NCBI GenBank assembly: GCA_902803245.1
Contig: CADCPJ010000183.1
Coordinates: 1 to 11,026 of the forward strand
DNA from: an uncultured Lachnospiraceae bacterium
GTDB taxonomy: Bacteria > Bacillota > Clostridia > Lachnospirales > Lachnospiraceae
Length of the DNA stretch: 11,026 nucleotides
Direction: 5' to 3'
Both the position numbers and the translations under genes were made by a program. Below, in pieces: positions 1 through 6,947 of this stretch. A model generated the notes under the pieces. The model was not told the origin of the DNA. It searched no databases and was given only the letters and a program-made list of their open reading frames with translations. The stretch's first letter is position 1; each line of letters opens with the position of its first letter.

Positions 1-57
1 GGTGTTGTAATTACGCTGCTTACATTCTGTACACGCTAATGTTATCCTTGTACGCAC
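1..57 (-). CDS. rpmG: 50S ribosomal protein L33, N-terminal part (cut by window edge)
   Basis: Reading the minus strand from 57 gives MRTRITLACTECKQRNYNT, which is the start of bacterial ribosomal protein L33. It includes the first Cys pair (ACTEC) of the zinc-ribbon form of the protein. The start codon is GTG (55-57), preceded by a strong ribosome binding site, GGAGGTGA (64-71), with a 6-nt spacer. The reading frame stays open to the window edge, so roughly the last 30 residues are missing. L33 is a small 50S subunit protein. In many Firmicutes rpmG is followed by secE and nusG, so these may lie just beyond the window (inference). Because it keeps CxxC, this is the zinc-binding version rather than the zinc-independent paralogue, although the second Cys pair is not visible. 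Confidence 0.93.
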   Translation of the reverse strand, partial: MRTRITLACTECKQRNYNT

Positions 58-63
58 GGCTTT

Positions 64-71
64 TCACCTCC
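64..71 (-). promoter_or_regulatory. Ribosome binding site deciding the rpmG GTG start
   Basis: GGAGGTGA on the minus strand lies 6 nt before the GTG at 55-57. It matches the anti-Shine-Dalgarno closely and supports the non-ATG start. Confidence 0.85.
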
Positions 72-119
72 AATGATCCGTTAGCAAATCCGGCCCTTCC
101 TCCCTGCGGAAAATTGCGC

Positions 120-168
120 AAAAAAAAAGAACCTGTTACTCGTAGCCACTACACTATAGCACAGGTTC
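120..168 (-). terminator. Intrinsic terminator of the glycan operon
   Basis: On the minus strand, GAACCTGT (168-161) pairs perfectly with ACAGGTTC (136-129) and is followed at once by nine T residues (128-120). The 24-nt loop contains a small nested hairpin, GTAG/CTAC. It begins 11 nt after the stop codon of the flippase-like gene, so it fits as the end of that operon. Confidence 0.8.
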
Positions 169-182
169 CGTTTCTTAGTCAA
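153..182 (-). promoter_or_regulatory. Predicted sigma-A promoter for rpmG, inside the preceding terminator
   Basis: On the minus strand, TTGACT (-35, 177-182) is followed after 18 nt by TATAGT (-10, 153-158), with an upstream TG making an extended -10 (TGCTATAGT). The start site would be near 146, giving a leader of about 90 nt before rpmG. The -35 overlaps the TGA stop of the flippase-like gene, and the -10 lies in the loop of the terminator at 129-168. Assignment is by sequence match only. Confidence 0.65.
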
Positions 183-1384
183 TCACTGTTTTTTTGTTGT
201 CCGGCATCGGTATCACTGCTATTCTCCTGCCCGGCCCCGGGCTTTTTTCCCGTCTTCCGGATCCGGTTGACGATCCAGGCGATCCCGATCAGGATGAGCT
301 CCGACACCGACATCCACAGCCTCGATACGATCGATATGATCACCGCGTACTGTTCCGGCATGATGAGGCCAAGGCCCATCACCATGATGCCCTCCCTGAC
401 GCCGATGCCGGACGGGGCGAACACCGCCAGGATCCCGATGATGCAGGAGATCCCGAACACGCCGGCCGCGTAGGGATACTCAGACCACGGCACCGGATAG
501 ATCGACCGGGACAGCAGGTAGAAGCCGGTGCCGCTCACCATCCAGTTGAGCACGAAGAGCGCCACCACCTTGATCATCTGCATATAGCTGATCGGTATCT
601 GGAGATTGTCCTTCTTGAACAGCTTTCCCAGATACTTCAGGAAGAAGTTGATGATCTTCGGATTGATGCAGATGAAAAATGCGATAACAAGCCCGATGGC
701 CGCCCACTGGTACTGCTTCAGCAGATCATTGGGAAAGAAGAACAGGGAGACCAGGAATAAAAATGCGGCGCCGAGCAGCGTGCATATGTTCTCAAGGAAG
801 AAGCACACGGTCACCTTCGCGATGCTTTTTCCCTGCTCGTCATACGGAGGGATCCTCGCGAGCAGCATGAACACCTTCCCCGGGATATACTTTCCCAAGA
901 TGGAATAGAGGTAGGCCGTGAGCGCCTCCGGATAGCTGATGGCGCATCCGTTTAAATAGGTCAGATAGTGCCACAGCGAGGCCAGGGTCACCTTGTATGC
1001 GAAGTAGAAAAGCACCGCAATGCAGAAGATCCCCCAGTCGATCCGGATATCCAGATTTCTGTAGGCGTCTATATTCTTATAGAAGTAACGAACAAGGAAA
1101 ATGGCGACGACGACAAGAAAGATCCTCTTCGCCCACTTCATAAACAGCTTCTTCCTGGAGCTCTTTTCCTCTTTGTCCTTTTCTCCGGCATCCGGATCTT
1201 TTTCTTCTCCGCCCTTTTCTCCGGCAACCGGGCTTGTCTCTTCTTTCCCCTTTACTCCGGCATCCGGGCTTTTTCTTTCTTCGCTTCCTGCGCCGGGATC
1301 AGAGCATGCGCCCTCTCCCGCTTCGAGGTCCAGAGCTTTTTTGTCTTCAGGTTCCATATCCGGATATTCCACACCTTTCCTCAC
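179..1384 (-). CDS. Flippase-like membrane protein (UPF0104 / LPG-synthase TM domain family)
   Basis: A 401-residue integral membrane protein. Residues 1-78 are charged and low in complexity, with three 12-residue repeats (about 40-75) beginning PDAG, PVAG and PDAG. Residues 80-375 are strongly hydrophobic with about seven or eight membrane spans. Two family hallmarks are visible: KYIPGKV (165-171) and APSGIGVREG (323-332). These match the transmembrane domain shared by lysylphosphatidylglycerol synthases and flippase-like UPF0104 proteins. The soluble aminoacyl-transfer domain of MprF is absent, so a lipid or glycolipid transport role in surface glycan assembly is more likely than lysyl transfer (inference). 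It is last in the four-gene operon. Its GTG start overlaps the TGA of the gene before it (GTGA, 1381-1384), implying coupled translation. ATG at residue 10 (1355-1357) is a possible alternative start, since neither start has a strong ribosome binding site. The C-terminal tail is hydrophilic (SSDTDAGQQ). Confidence 0.85.
   Translation of the reverse strand: MRKGVEYPDMEPEDKKALDLEAGEGACSDPGAGSEERKSPDAGVKGKEETSPVAGEKGGEEKDPDAGEKDKEEKSSRKKLFMKWAKRIFLVVVAIFLVRYFYKNIDAYRNLDIRIDWGIFCIAVLFYFAYKVTLASLWHYLTYLNGCAISYPEALTAYLYSILGKYIPGKVFMLLARIPPYDEQGKSIAKVTVCFFLENICTLLGAAFLFLVSLFFFPNDLLKQYQWAAIGLVIAFFICINPKIINFFLKYLGKLFKKDNLQIPISYMQMIKVVALFVLNWMVSGTGFYLLSRSIYPVPWSEYPYAAGVFGISCIIGILAVFAPSGIGVREGIMVMGLGLIMPEQYAVIISIVSRLWMSVSELILIGIAWIVNRIRKTGKKPGAGQENSSDTDAGQQKNSD
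1182..1289 (-). repeat. Three 36-nt tandem repeats coding a 12-residue PDAG-type motif
   Basis: Units at 1182-1217, 1218-1253 and 1254-1289 begin TCTCCGGCATCC, TCTCCGGCAACC and ACTCCGGCATCC on the plus strand. Translated in the flippase-like protein they give P(D/V)AG followed by Lys/Glu-rich residues. The segment precedes the first membrane span and is probably disordered and cytosolic. Confidence 0.8.
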
Positions 1385-2652
1385 TTCTTTTTTTCCGGGA
1401 GAGAATCCAGCACCTCGCGCACATACGCGATATTCTTCCTGGAGCTCTCCATCACTTCGTCGTAGTGGGCATCGATCTTCTTATGTATCTCTTCTTCCGC
1501 GGATACGAACCGGTCGAATTCCGCAATCAGCGAATCCGCAGTCAGCTCCGAAAAATCGATCGCGTACTGCCCGAGCTCGAAGAAGTCCAGCACTTCCTGG
1601 TACTTGTGGCTCCAGCCGATGAGGAGCACCGGGACCCTCTTCTCCAAGGCGCCGATCATCGCGTGAAAGCGGGAGGCGACAAGAAAGCGGCACCGGCCGA
1701 TGAACTCGCGGATTTCTTCCGCGTCCATCTCCTCGTGGTACCATCGCACCATTTCCCTGTTCCGGACGCCCTCATAGACCGCGTCGCAGATCATGAGGTC
1801 GTTGTTCCGCGGCTTGTCAGAGTGAATCCGCGCCCCGTTGGCGATGATGAGAACCCTAAAGCCCCGCCCGGTAATGAGCTCGATGAAGCGGATCATCACC
1901 GCCCTGTAATCGATCCCGAGCTTTCTGCACTTCTTGTCCACCACCGAGCTTATGGAGAGCCCGACCACGTCTCCGCTCCTGTAAAACGGATCCGAGGAGA
2001 CGACGTCTTCCACTTTCTTCCTGCTCTTTGCGTCGTCCGCCATCGTGAACGCCCCGTCCGCGCAGAGCTTTACATTTTTCGTAATTCCGATTCCCCTTAA
2101 GTTTTCTTCCGTCACTTTGCCCCGTGCGCAGATCAGCTTCAGCTTCGGAAGCACCCACTTCGCCTCAGTCCTGTTAATGAAGTTCTTAAAGCTGCCCATG
2201 GCCTGGGAGTACTTCATCACCGGGGTTCCCACAAGGAGCGGCACCGCGGCAAGCACGAAGGCGTAAGTGTTCATCACCGGGCCGCGGCTGTCCACAAAAG
2301 AGATGCCGGCCTCGTCTAAAACGGCGTCGGATTCATGGAACGCGCTGAGGATCCGGTTCTTCAGGAACGCGGCCTTAAGCGGCGGGCACCACCTGAAGAT
2401 CCGGTAGAGAACGGAGAGCGGAAATGCGGCAAAGAGAAGCCCTTCCGGCTTGCAGGGCGTGATCCGGACGAAATCCCAGGGAAGCTGCTCCGCGTCCTCA
2501 TCGGGGTAGACCGACATCAGTTCGATCCGCAGTCTGTCTCCGTATGCCTCATGGAGCTGGCGTATGGAGCTCTGCAGCATGGCCGCAGCGCCCTTGTTGC
2601 CGCTGTAGCTGGCTGCCGTTATGGCGATTGTTATGTTCTCATTTTTATTCAT
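1381..2652 (-). CDS. Polysaccharide pyruvyl transferase family protein
   Basis: A 423-residue soluble protein. The N-terminus (ASYSGNKGAAAML, residues 14-26) and the late motif ASRFHAMIGALEKRVPVL (326-343), followed by GWSHKYQEVLDFF (346-358), are typical of the polysaccharide pyruvyl transferase family (the CsaB/WcaK-like fold). Members usually put a pyruvate ketal on a sugar of a surface glycan using phosphoenolpyruvate. Some family members have other roles, so the exact acceptor is not known. Arg328 and His330 sit in the conserved SRFH motif. The ATG start at 2650-2652 has a GAGGGA ribosome binding site a few bases upstream. It is third in the operon, 35 nt after the GT-C-like gene, and its stop overlaps the GTG of the flippase-like gene. 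No signal peptide or membrane span is visible, which fits a cytoplasmic enzyme acting on lipid-linked precursors. Confidence 0.87.
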   Translation of the reverse strand: MNKNENITIAITAASYSGNKGAAAMLQSSIRQLHEAYGDRLRIELMSVYPDEDAEQLPWDFVRITPCKPEGLLFAAFPLSVLYRIFRWCPPLKAAFLKNRILSAFHESDAVLDEAGISFVDSRGPVMNTYAFVLAAVPLLVGTPVMKYSQAMGSFKNFINRTEAKWVLPKLKLICARGKVTEENLRGIGITKNVKLCADGAFTMADDAKSRKKVEDVVSSDPFYRSGDVVGLSISSVVDKKCRKLGIDYRAVMIRFIELITGRGFRVLIIANGARIHSDKPRNNDLMICDAVYEGVRNREMVRWYHEEMDAEEIREFIGRCRFLVASRFHAMIGALEKRVPVLLIGWSHKYQEVLDFFELGQYAIDFSELTADSLIAEFDRFVSAEEEIHKKIDAHYDEVMESSRKNIAYVREVLDSLPEKKK

Positions 2653-2687
2653 GGTTCCCTCAAAAGGTGACAGGTCAGGGCAGGTGC

Positions 2688-4523
2688 TCAGCCCGCCTCA
2701 TACGGCGAGAGCGACTGTCCGAGCTCCTCAAGCTTTTCCTTCAGTTCCGTTCCCTTCACATAGACGAGATCCCTCTTCGCCTTTCCCCCGTAGTTTATGT
2801 CGTCGAAGGTATAGAGCTCGTCAAAGCCTTCCGGATTCCTGAAGGATCCGCGGGCAATGATCAGCATGTTCCCGTTGTCCTTATAGCGGTCGATCTTCGT
2901 GTTGATCACATGGTAGTCGCGGAAGATCGGCTGATAGGTCTGTACCTTGTGGGCGCTGCTGTCCACAAAGATATCCGGATATTCGCCGCTCGTCCCGTAT
3001 ATCTCCATGACCTTCTCAATTGCCGGGGCCATTTCCTTCGCCACTCCCTCGCTGTACTTGTAGCGGTTCTTGTACCACGTCCAGGAGAACGTGAGGACAA
3101 ACGCCATAAAAATGAGGATCATGGCAGTCCGGACGTACCCCTTCCGGATGAGGAGAAGCCATACGACAAGGGCGGCGACCCCGACAATTCCCGCGACGGT
3201 GAGCGCCGTGGACTCCTTGTCGAAGAAATAGTAGAAGGAAGTGACGGAGACCATCATTTTCTTATTCGTGGCCTGGGTGTCATAGATCGGGAGAATGGCA
3301 AGGGCGCTGATCACGACGCACAGGGCCTGCACCGCCACCGAGATGATATCCACCTTCGTGCTGAGCTTTCCCTCCCTGATGATGAGGGCGAGCGCGAGGG
3401 CGCACAGAATTCCAAGGGCGCACACCATGTAGCGCTCATAGAGCACCCGGTCCGCGCGGATATTCACCTCGCCCGTCAGATTGTGATAGATCTTGTTGTA
3501 GAAGAACAGGATTCCGAGGGCCAGATTGCCGATGAAGTTGAGTATTCCGAAAAATGCGGTCAGGATCTCAGCAGGCGTGTATTTCCTCTCTTTTTTGCGG
3601 CTGAGGCTTAAAAAGCAGATCGCAAGGGCGGCAAAACAGCCGACAGTGATCACGCCGTAAGTGGACGAAGCGACGCTGAACAGCCACCCGACCGTGCCCT
3701 TTATGAGGATCTTAAAGCCCTCGGGCGTAAAGATCCGCTTGTAAAAGCCAAAGTCCATCACTTCGAGGGCCGAGTGACCCCGTCCGTAGGTCCAGATCGC
3801 GTAGCGGAAATACCTGGAAAGGACGCGGTCGAGCACGAGGAAGCCCGCCGTGGAGAGGAGATATGCAGGAATGTGCAAAGGCTTCAGGCGGTAAAACAGA
3901 TATCCGAGGAGCACCACGAGGAACAGGGCAATCACCGTGACGATGCCCCTCGTGTGGCTCATATAGGCGTATACGGCCGAGAAGGAAGCAAGTATGGTAA
4001 AGCCGATTTTCGCGCGCTTATCCGCGGCATCGGACGCCCTCAGCACTCCGTAGAGAGTCACCCACGCAGTGATGACGAGGGTCCAGTCCGCCCTGGCAAA
4101 GTTGCTCTGGTAGAGCACCGCCGCAGGGCAGGAGGCGATGAGGGCTATGAGGAGGGCCTTCGTGCGGTCCTCCACCTGTAGATACCGCCGGGTTATCGCG
4201 TATGCGATCGGCGCGGAAAATGTGAGCACAACCGCCCCGATGATCAGGCAGATCCGGTAGCGGAGAAGCGGGTGGGTCACAAGCAGCATGGGGAGATAGT
4301 AGAAAACAGCCGTTCCGTATTTGAAGTAGTAGTCTCCCGCCGAATGGATCCCGTCCGACCAGTCGTATCCCGCCAGATAGGCCGCATTGGACAGGTGCCC
4401 CAGCTCATCGACCGTGGACGAGGGATAGGTCATCATGAGCGCGGGGATAATCGTAAAGACTGCTACGATCACATACGAGACAATTTCTGCCCGGCGGTCA
4501 GTTTTCGTGATCTTCTCTATCAT
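2688..4523 (-). CDS. Multi-spanning membrane protein, probable GT-C-type glycosyltransferase
   Basis: A 611-residue protein with about eleven predicted membrane spans (from about residue 14 to 470) and a soluble C-terminal domain of about 140 residues. Residues 37-52 (TVDELGHLSNAAYLAG) follow the first span. An acidic pair (Asp39-Glu40) in this first external loop is where GT-C enzymes of the PMT/ArnT/GT39-GT83 type carry their catalytic acidic residue, so a polyprenyl-phosphate-sugar-dependent transferase working on the outer face is the best guess. I do not recognise a precise family. Its position directly after a GT2 polyprenyl-phosphate-type transferase supports the idea. The ATG (4521-4523) has a good AAGAAAGGTGG site just upstream, and the start overlaps the end of the GT2 gene by 26 nt, implying translational coupling. 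It could instead be a polymerase or other membrane glycan protein. Confidence 0.75.
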   Translation of the reverse strand: MIEKITKTDRRAEIVSYVIVAVFTIIPALMMTYPSSTVDELGHLSNAAYLAGYDWSDGIHSAGDYYFKYGTAVFYYLPMLLVTHPLLRYRICLIIGAVVLTFSAPIAYAITRRYLQVEDRTKALLIALIASCPAAVLYQSNFARADWTLVITAWVTLYGVLRASDAADKRAKIGFTILASFSAVYAYMSHTRGIVTVIALFLVVLLGYLFYRLKPLHIPAYLLSTAGFLVLDRVLSRYFRYAIWTYGRGHSALEVMDFGFYKRIFTPEGFKILIKGTVGWLFSVASSTYGVITVGCFAALAICFLSLSRKKERKYTPAEILTAFFGILNFIGNLALGILFFYNKIYHNLTGEVNIRADRVLYERYMVCALGILCALALALIIREGKLSTKVDIISVAVQALCVVISALAILPIYDTQATNKKMMVSVTSFYYFFDKESTALTVAGIVGVAALVVWLLLIRKGYVRTAMILIFMAFVLTFSWTWYKNRYKYSEGVAKEMAPAIEKVMEIYGTSGEYPDIFVDSSAHKVQTYQPIFRDYHVINTKIDRYKDNGNMLIIARGSFRNPEGFDELYTFDDINYGGKAKRDLVYVKGTELKEKLEELGQSLSPYEAG

Positions 4524-5454
4524 AATCCACCTTTCTTACATGGTACTGTATGTCTTCAAGGAGCTTCCGGTTCGCGGATATCACGTCCGCCTGCATGCCG
4601 ATCACCATCGTCTGAAAGCCGATCAGCATCAGCGTGCTGGCCAGGATAAGGGACTGCACATGCCCGTTTCCCGACCCCGTGGCCATAAAGTACAGGAAGC
4701 GGATGCCGGGAATAAGGCCGATCACAAAGATGATGATGCCGATGGTCATAAAGAACTTAAGCGGCCTGTACATCATAAAGGAGCGGATGATGGTCCCCAT
4801 GGAACGCCGAACGTAACCGAACATGCTGGAAAAGAGCCGGGACTCCCTGAGCTCCGGATTCGTGCGGACAGGGACGGACTCCATCGCGATCTTGTTCCTG
4901 CCCGCCTGGATGATCGTCTCCAGGGTGTAGGTGTACTCATTTGTCACGTTGAGGCGGAGCGCAGCCTCGCGGCTGTACGCGCGGAAGCCGCTCGGGGCAT
5001 CCGGGATATCCGTGCCGGATGCGACGCGCACGGTCCAGCTCCCGAGATGCTGGAGCTTCTTTTTCAGAGGGGAAAAATGCTCCGTCTGATCAATCGGGCG
5101 CTCTCCGATCACGATGTCCGCGCGGTTTTCCAGAATCGGGCGAACGAGCGTCTCGATGTCATCGCCGCAGTACTGGTTGTCGGCATCCGTGTTCACGATG
5201 ATGTCTGCGCCGTTTCTTAAGGAAGCGTCGAGTCCGGCCATAAAGCCCCTTGCAAGTCCCTTGTTCTTCTTGAAGTTGACCACGTAGTTGACGCCCCAGT
5301 TTTTTGCGACCTCAACGGTGTTGTCCCTGCTCCCGTCGTTGATGATCAGGTACTCGATCTCATCGATTCCTTCGATCTTCTTCGGCAGATCGTTGAGTGC
5401 GATCTCCAGCGTCTCCGCTTCGTTGTAGCAGGGGATCTGTATAATAAGCTTCAC
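4498..5454 (-). CDS. GT2 glycosyltransferase, polyprenyl-phosphate / dolichol-phosphate mannosyltransferase-like
   Basis: A 318-residue protein with an N-terminal GT-A catalytic domain and two C-terminal membrane spans (about residues 234-256 and 268-290). Visible motifs are IPCYNEAETL (7-16), the nucleotide-binding LIINDGS (36-42), the metal-binding NTDADNQ (88-94) and the acceptor-site PSGFRAY region. This layout is typical of enzymes that move a sugar from a nucleotide sugar to polyprenyl phosphate on the cytoplasmic face (DPM1/GtrB-like). The start chosen is GTG at 5452-5454, because AGAGG (5463-5467) sits 8 nt upstream and the protein then begins MKLIIQIPCYNEAE, as family members do. A longer reading from ATG 5514 would have no ribosome binding site and would begin at or upstream of the predicted transcript start. 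It is first in the operon, and its sugar and acceptor cannot be read from sequence. Confidence 0.88.
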   Translation of the reverse strand: MKLIIQIPCYNEAETLEIALNDLPKKIEGIDEIEYLIINDGSRDNTVEVAKNWGVNYVVNFKKNKGLARGFMAGLDASLRNGADIIVNTDADNQYCGDDIETLVRPILENRADIVIGERPIDQTEHFSPLKKKLQHLGSWTVRVASGTDIPDAPSGFRAYSREAALRLNVTNEYTYTLETIIQAGRNKIAMESVPVRTNPELRESRLFSSMFGYVRRSMGTIIRSFMMYRPLKFFMTIGIIIFVIGLIPGIRFLYFMATGSGNGHVQSLILASTLMLIGFQTMVIGMQADVISANRKLLEDIQYHVRKVDYDREDHEN

Positions 5455-5515
5455 CTTGTTCACCTCTGATAAAAACCGCTGCCGGGTTTTGTGAAAATAC
5501 GGACATCGACTCATT

Positions 5516-5544
5516 AGTATAACACATTTTTACACATGTGGCAG
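5516..5544 (-). promoter_or_regulatory. Predicted promoter of the glycan operon
   Basis: On the minus strand, CTGCCA (-35, 5539-5544; 4 of 6 match to consensus) is followed after 17 nt by TATACT (-10, 5516-5521). Transcription would start near 5509, about 55 nt before the GTG of the GT2 gene. It is back to back with the iscS promoter, with 25 nt between the two -35 boxes. Confidence 0.55.
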
Positions 5545-5569
5545 AGGAATCTTATGTTTTGTTTTCCTA

Positions 5570-5598
5570 TTGACACGGTATGAATTTGGAATTATAAT
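5570..5598 (+). promoter_or_regulatory. Consensus sigma-A promoter for iscS
   Basis: TTGACA (5570-5575) and TATAAT (5593-5598) are both perfect consensus boxes with the ideal 17-nt spacer. Transcription would start near 5605, about 37 nt before the iscS ATG. Such a strong core promoter usually needs a repressor, and the inverted repeat at 5596-5620 overlaps its -10 box and start site. Confidence 0.88.
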
Positions 5599-5620
5599 TC
5601 CTATGTAACTTATAGGAATT
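5596..5620. promoter_or_regulatory. Perfect 9-bp inverted repeat at the iscS start site (candidate operator)
   Basis: AATTCCTAT (5596-5604) and ATAGGAATT (5612-5620) are exact reverse complements separated by 7 nt. The repeat covers the end of the -10 box and the predicted start of transcription, the usual place for a repressor site. A dimeric Rrf2-family regulator (IscR- or CymR-like) is a reasonable candidate from the gene it controls. No such regulator is encoded in this window, so this is inference. The same bases could also form a hairpin at the 5' end of the transcript. Confidence 0.65.
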
Positions 5621-5641
5621 CGAACAACAGAAGGGATATTT

Positions 5642-6829
5642 ATGACTGTTTACGCAGATAATGCCGCCACAACAAAAATGAGCAGGACCGCCATCGATGC
5701 CATGCTGCCGTATATGGAGAGCATCTACGGGAATCCGTCCAGTCTGCACTCCGTCGGCCAGGTTGCTGCCGAAGCTCTCTGTGAGGCCCGCAGGACTGTC
5801 GCGGAAGTGCTGAACGCCTCCCCGAAGGAAATCTATTTCACATCGGGGGGCAGCGAATCCGACAATCAGGCGATCCGCTCCGCGGCTCTCTCCGGAAAAA
5901 AGCAGGGAAAAACTCACATCGTCTCGACCAGGTTTGAGCACCACGCGGTCCTTCACACTCTGAAAAAGCTGGAGTCAGAGGGATTCGAAGTCGAGCTGCT
6001 TGATGTAGGCCCCATCGGCACGGTGACAGCGGAGCAGGTAAAGAGGGCAATCCGCCCGGAGACCTGCCTCGTCACAGCCATGTTTGCCAACAACGAAATC
6101 GGCTCTGTCCTTCCCATAGAAGAGATCGGTAAAGTGTGCAGGGAGCGCGGGGTGGTCTTCCACACCGATGCGGTGCAGGCCGCGGGGCATCTTCACATCG
6201 ATGTAAAAGCCATGAACATCGACATGCTGTCGCTCTCCGCCCACAAGTTCCACGGGCCGAAGGGGGTCGGTGCCCTCTATGTCCGGACGGGGGTGAAGCT
6301 CCTTGGCCTCATCGAAGGCGGCGATCAGGAGCGGGGAAAGAGAGCCGGCACAGAGAACATCCCCGGCATCGTCGGCATGGCCGCCGCCCTGAAGGAAGCC
6401 GCGGATCACATCGACGAGAACGCCGCGAAGGTCTCCGCTCTCCGCGACCGCCTGATTGAGGGCCTGTCCCGGATTCCTCACAGCGCCTTGAACGGAGATC
6501 CGGCAAACCGCCTCCCCGGCAATGTGAGCTTCTGCTTCGAGGGGATCGAAGGGGAGAGCCTTCTGCTCCTCCTTGACGCAAAGGGCATCTGTGCCTCGTC
6601 CGGCAGCGCCTGCACCTCCGGTTCCCTGGATCCGAGCCACGTGCTCCTCGCCATCGGAAGGCCCCATGAGGTGGCCCACGGCTCCCTCCGCCTCACGCTC
6701 TCCGCGGAAAACACGGACGAAGACATCGATCTCATCCTGAGGGAGACCCCGGCAGTCGTGGAGAGGCTCCGGGACATGTCTCCGGTGTGGAAGGATCTCG
6801 TAAAAGGCAGGCGTCAGTTTGTCCTGTAA
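5642..6829 (+). CDS. iscS: Cysteine desulfurase, IscS/NifS family
   Basis: A 395-residue PLP enzyme that takes sulfur from L-cysteine, leaving alanine, and holds it as a persulfide for Fe-S cluster assembly or tRNA thiolation. Visible features are the N-terminal YADNAATT, the EHHAV motif with His100 at the PLP ring, the AHKFHGPKG motif with the PLP-binding Lys202, and SSGSACTSG with the catalytic Cys324 on a mobile loop of the group I type. Length is normal for the family. The ATG start has AGAAGGGA (5629-5636) upstream at good spacing. It is followed 118 nt later by iscU, its usual partner. Expression is probably governed by the consensus promoter and the inverted repeat upstream. The symbol follows pairing with an iscU-type scaffold, and nifS would be an equally common name in Clostridia. 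Confidence 0.96.
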   Translation: MTVYADNAATTKMSRTAIDAMLPYMESIYGNPSSLHSVGQVAAEALCEARRTVAEVLNASPKEIYFTSGGSESDNQAIRSAALSGKKQGKTHIVSTRFEHHAVLHTLKKLESEGFEVELLDVGPIGTVTAEQVKRAIRPETCLVTAMFANNEIGSVLPIEEIGKVCRERGVVFHTDAVQAAGHLHIDVKAMNIDMLSLSAHKFHGPKGVGALYVRTGVKLLGLIEGGDQERGKRAGTENIPGIVGMAAALKEAADHIDENAAKVSALRDRLIEGLSRIPHSALNGDPANRLPGNVSFCFEGIEGESLLLLLDAKGICASSGSACTSGSLDPSHVLLAIGRPHEVAHGSLRLTLSAENTDEDIDLILRETPAVVERLRDMSPVWKDLVKGRRQFVL

Positions 6830-6907
6830 AAGCGTCATGATATTTTGTGCAGGCGCAAGTATTTATGCGCAGATATCCGTTTCGTTTGTACAGGCGTCAG
6901 TTTATTC
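6808..6907 (+). repeat. Three CAGGCG-type direct repeats at 41-42-nt spacing between iscS and iscU
   Basis: CAGGCGTCAGTTT occurs exactly at 6808-6820 (inside the last codons of iscS) and at 6891-6903. A variant, CAGGCGCAAGTAT, begins at 6850. The last two copies share more flank: TTTGTGCAGGCG from 6844 and TTTGTACAGGCG from 6885. The starts are 42 and 41 nt apart, about four helical turns. The function is unknown. The gap also holds a weak hairpin, GCGCA/TGCGC (6853-6870), and no clear promoter. Confidence 0.6.
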
Positions 6908-6947
6908 AGTATGTATATAAATTCTTCACAAGGAGGTTAATCAGTCT

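Noticed and set aside
2544..3611. 355-residue plus-strand open frame opposite the GT-C-like and pyruvyl transferase genes
   Set aside because: It is antisense to two well-supported genes. Its composition is rich in Arg, His, Asp and Glu without domain motifs, as expected of a shadow frame in GC-rich DNA.
5455..5514. 20-residue N-terminal extension of the GT2 protein from ATG 5514
   Set aside because: No ribosome binding site. The predicted -10 box lies directly next to it, so the ATG would sit at or upstream of the transcript start. The GTG at 5452-5454 fits both the family start and the Shine-Dalgarno spacing.
5975..6838. 287-residue minus-strand open frame opposite iscS
   Set aside because: It lies wholly within iscS, which has all catalytic residues. 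It has no ribosome binding site or recognisable motif.
6853..6870. GCGCA/TGCGC hairpin between iscS and iscU as a terminator
   Set aside because: The stem is only 5 bp with an 8-nt loop and no T-run after it, so termination is unlikely.
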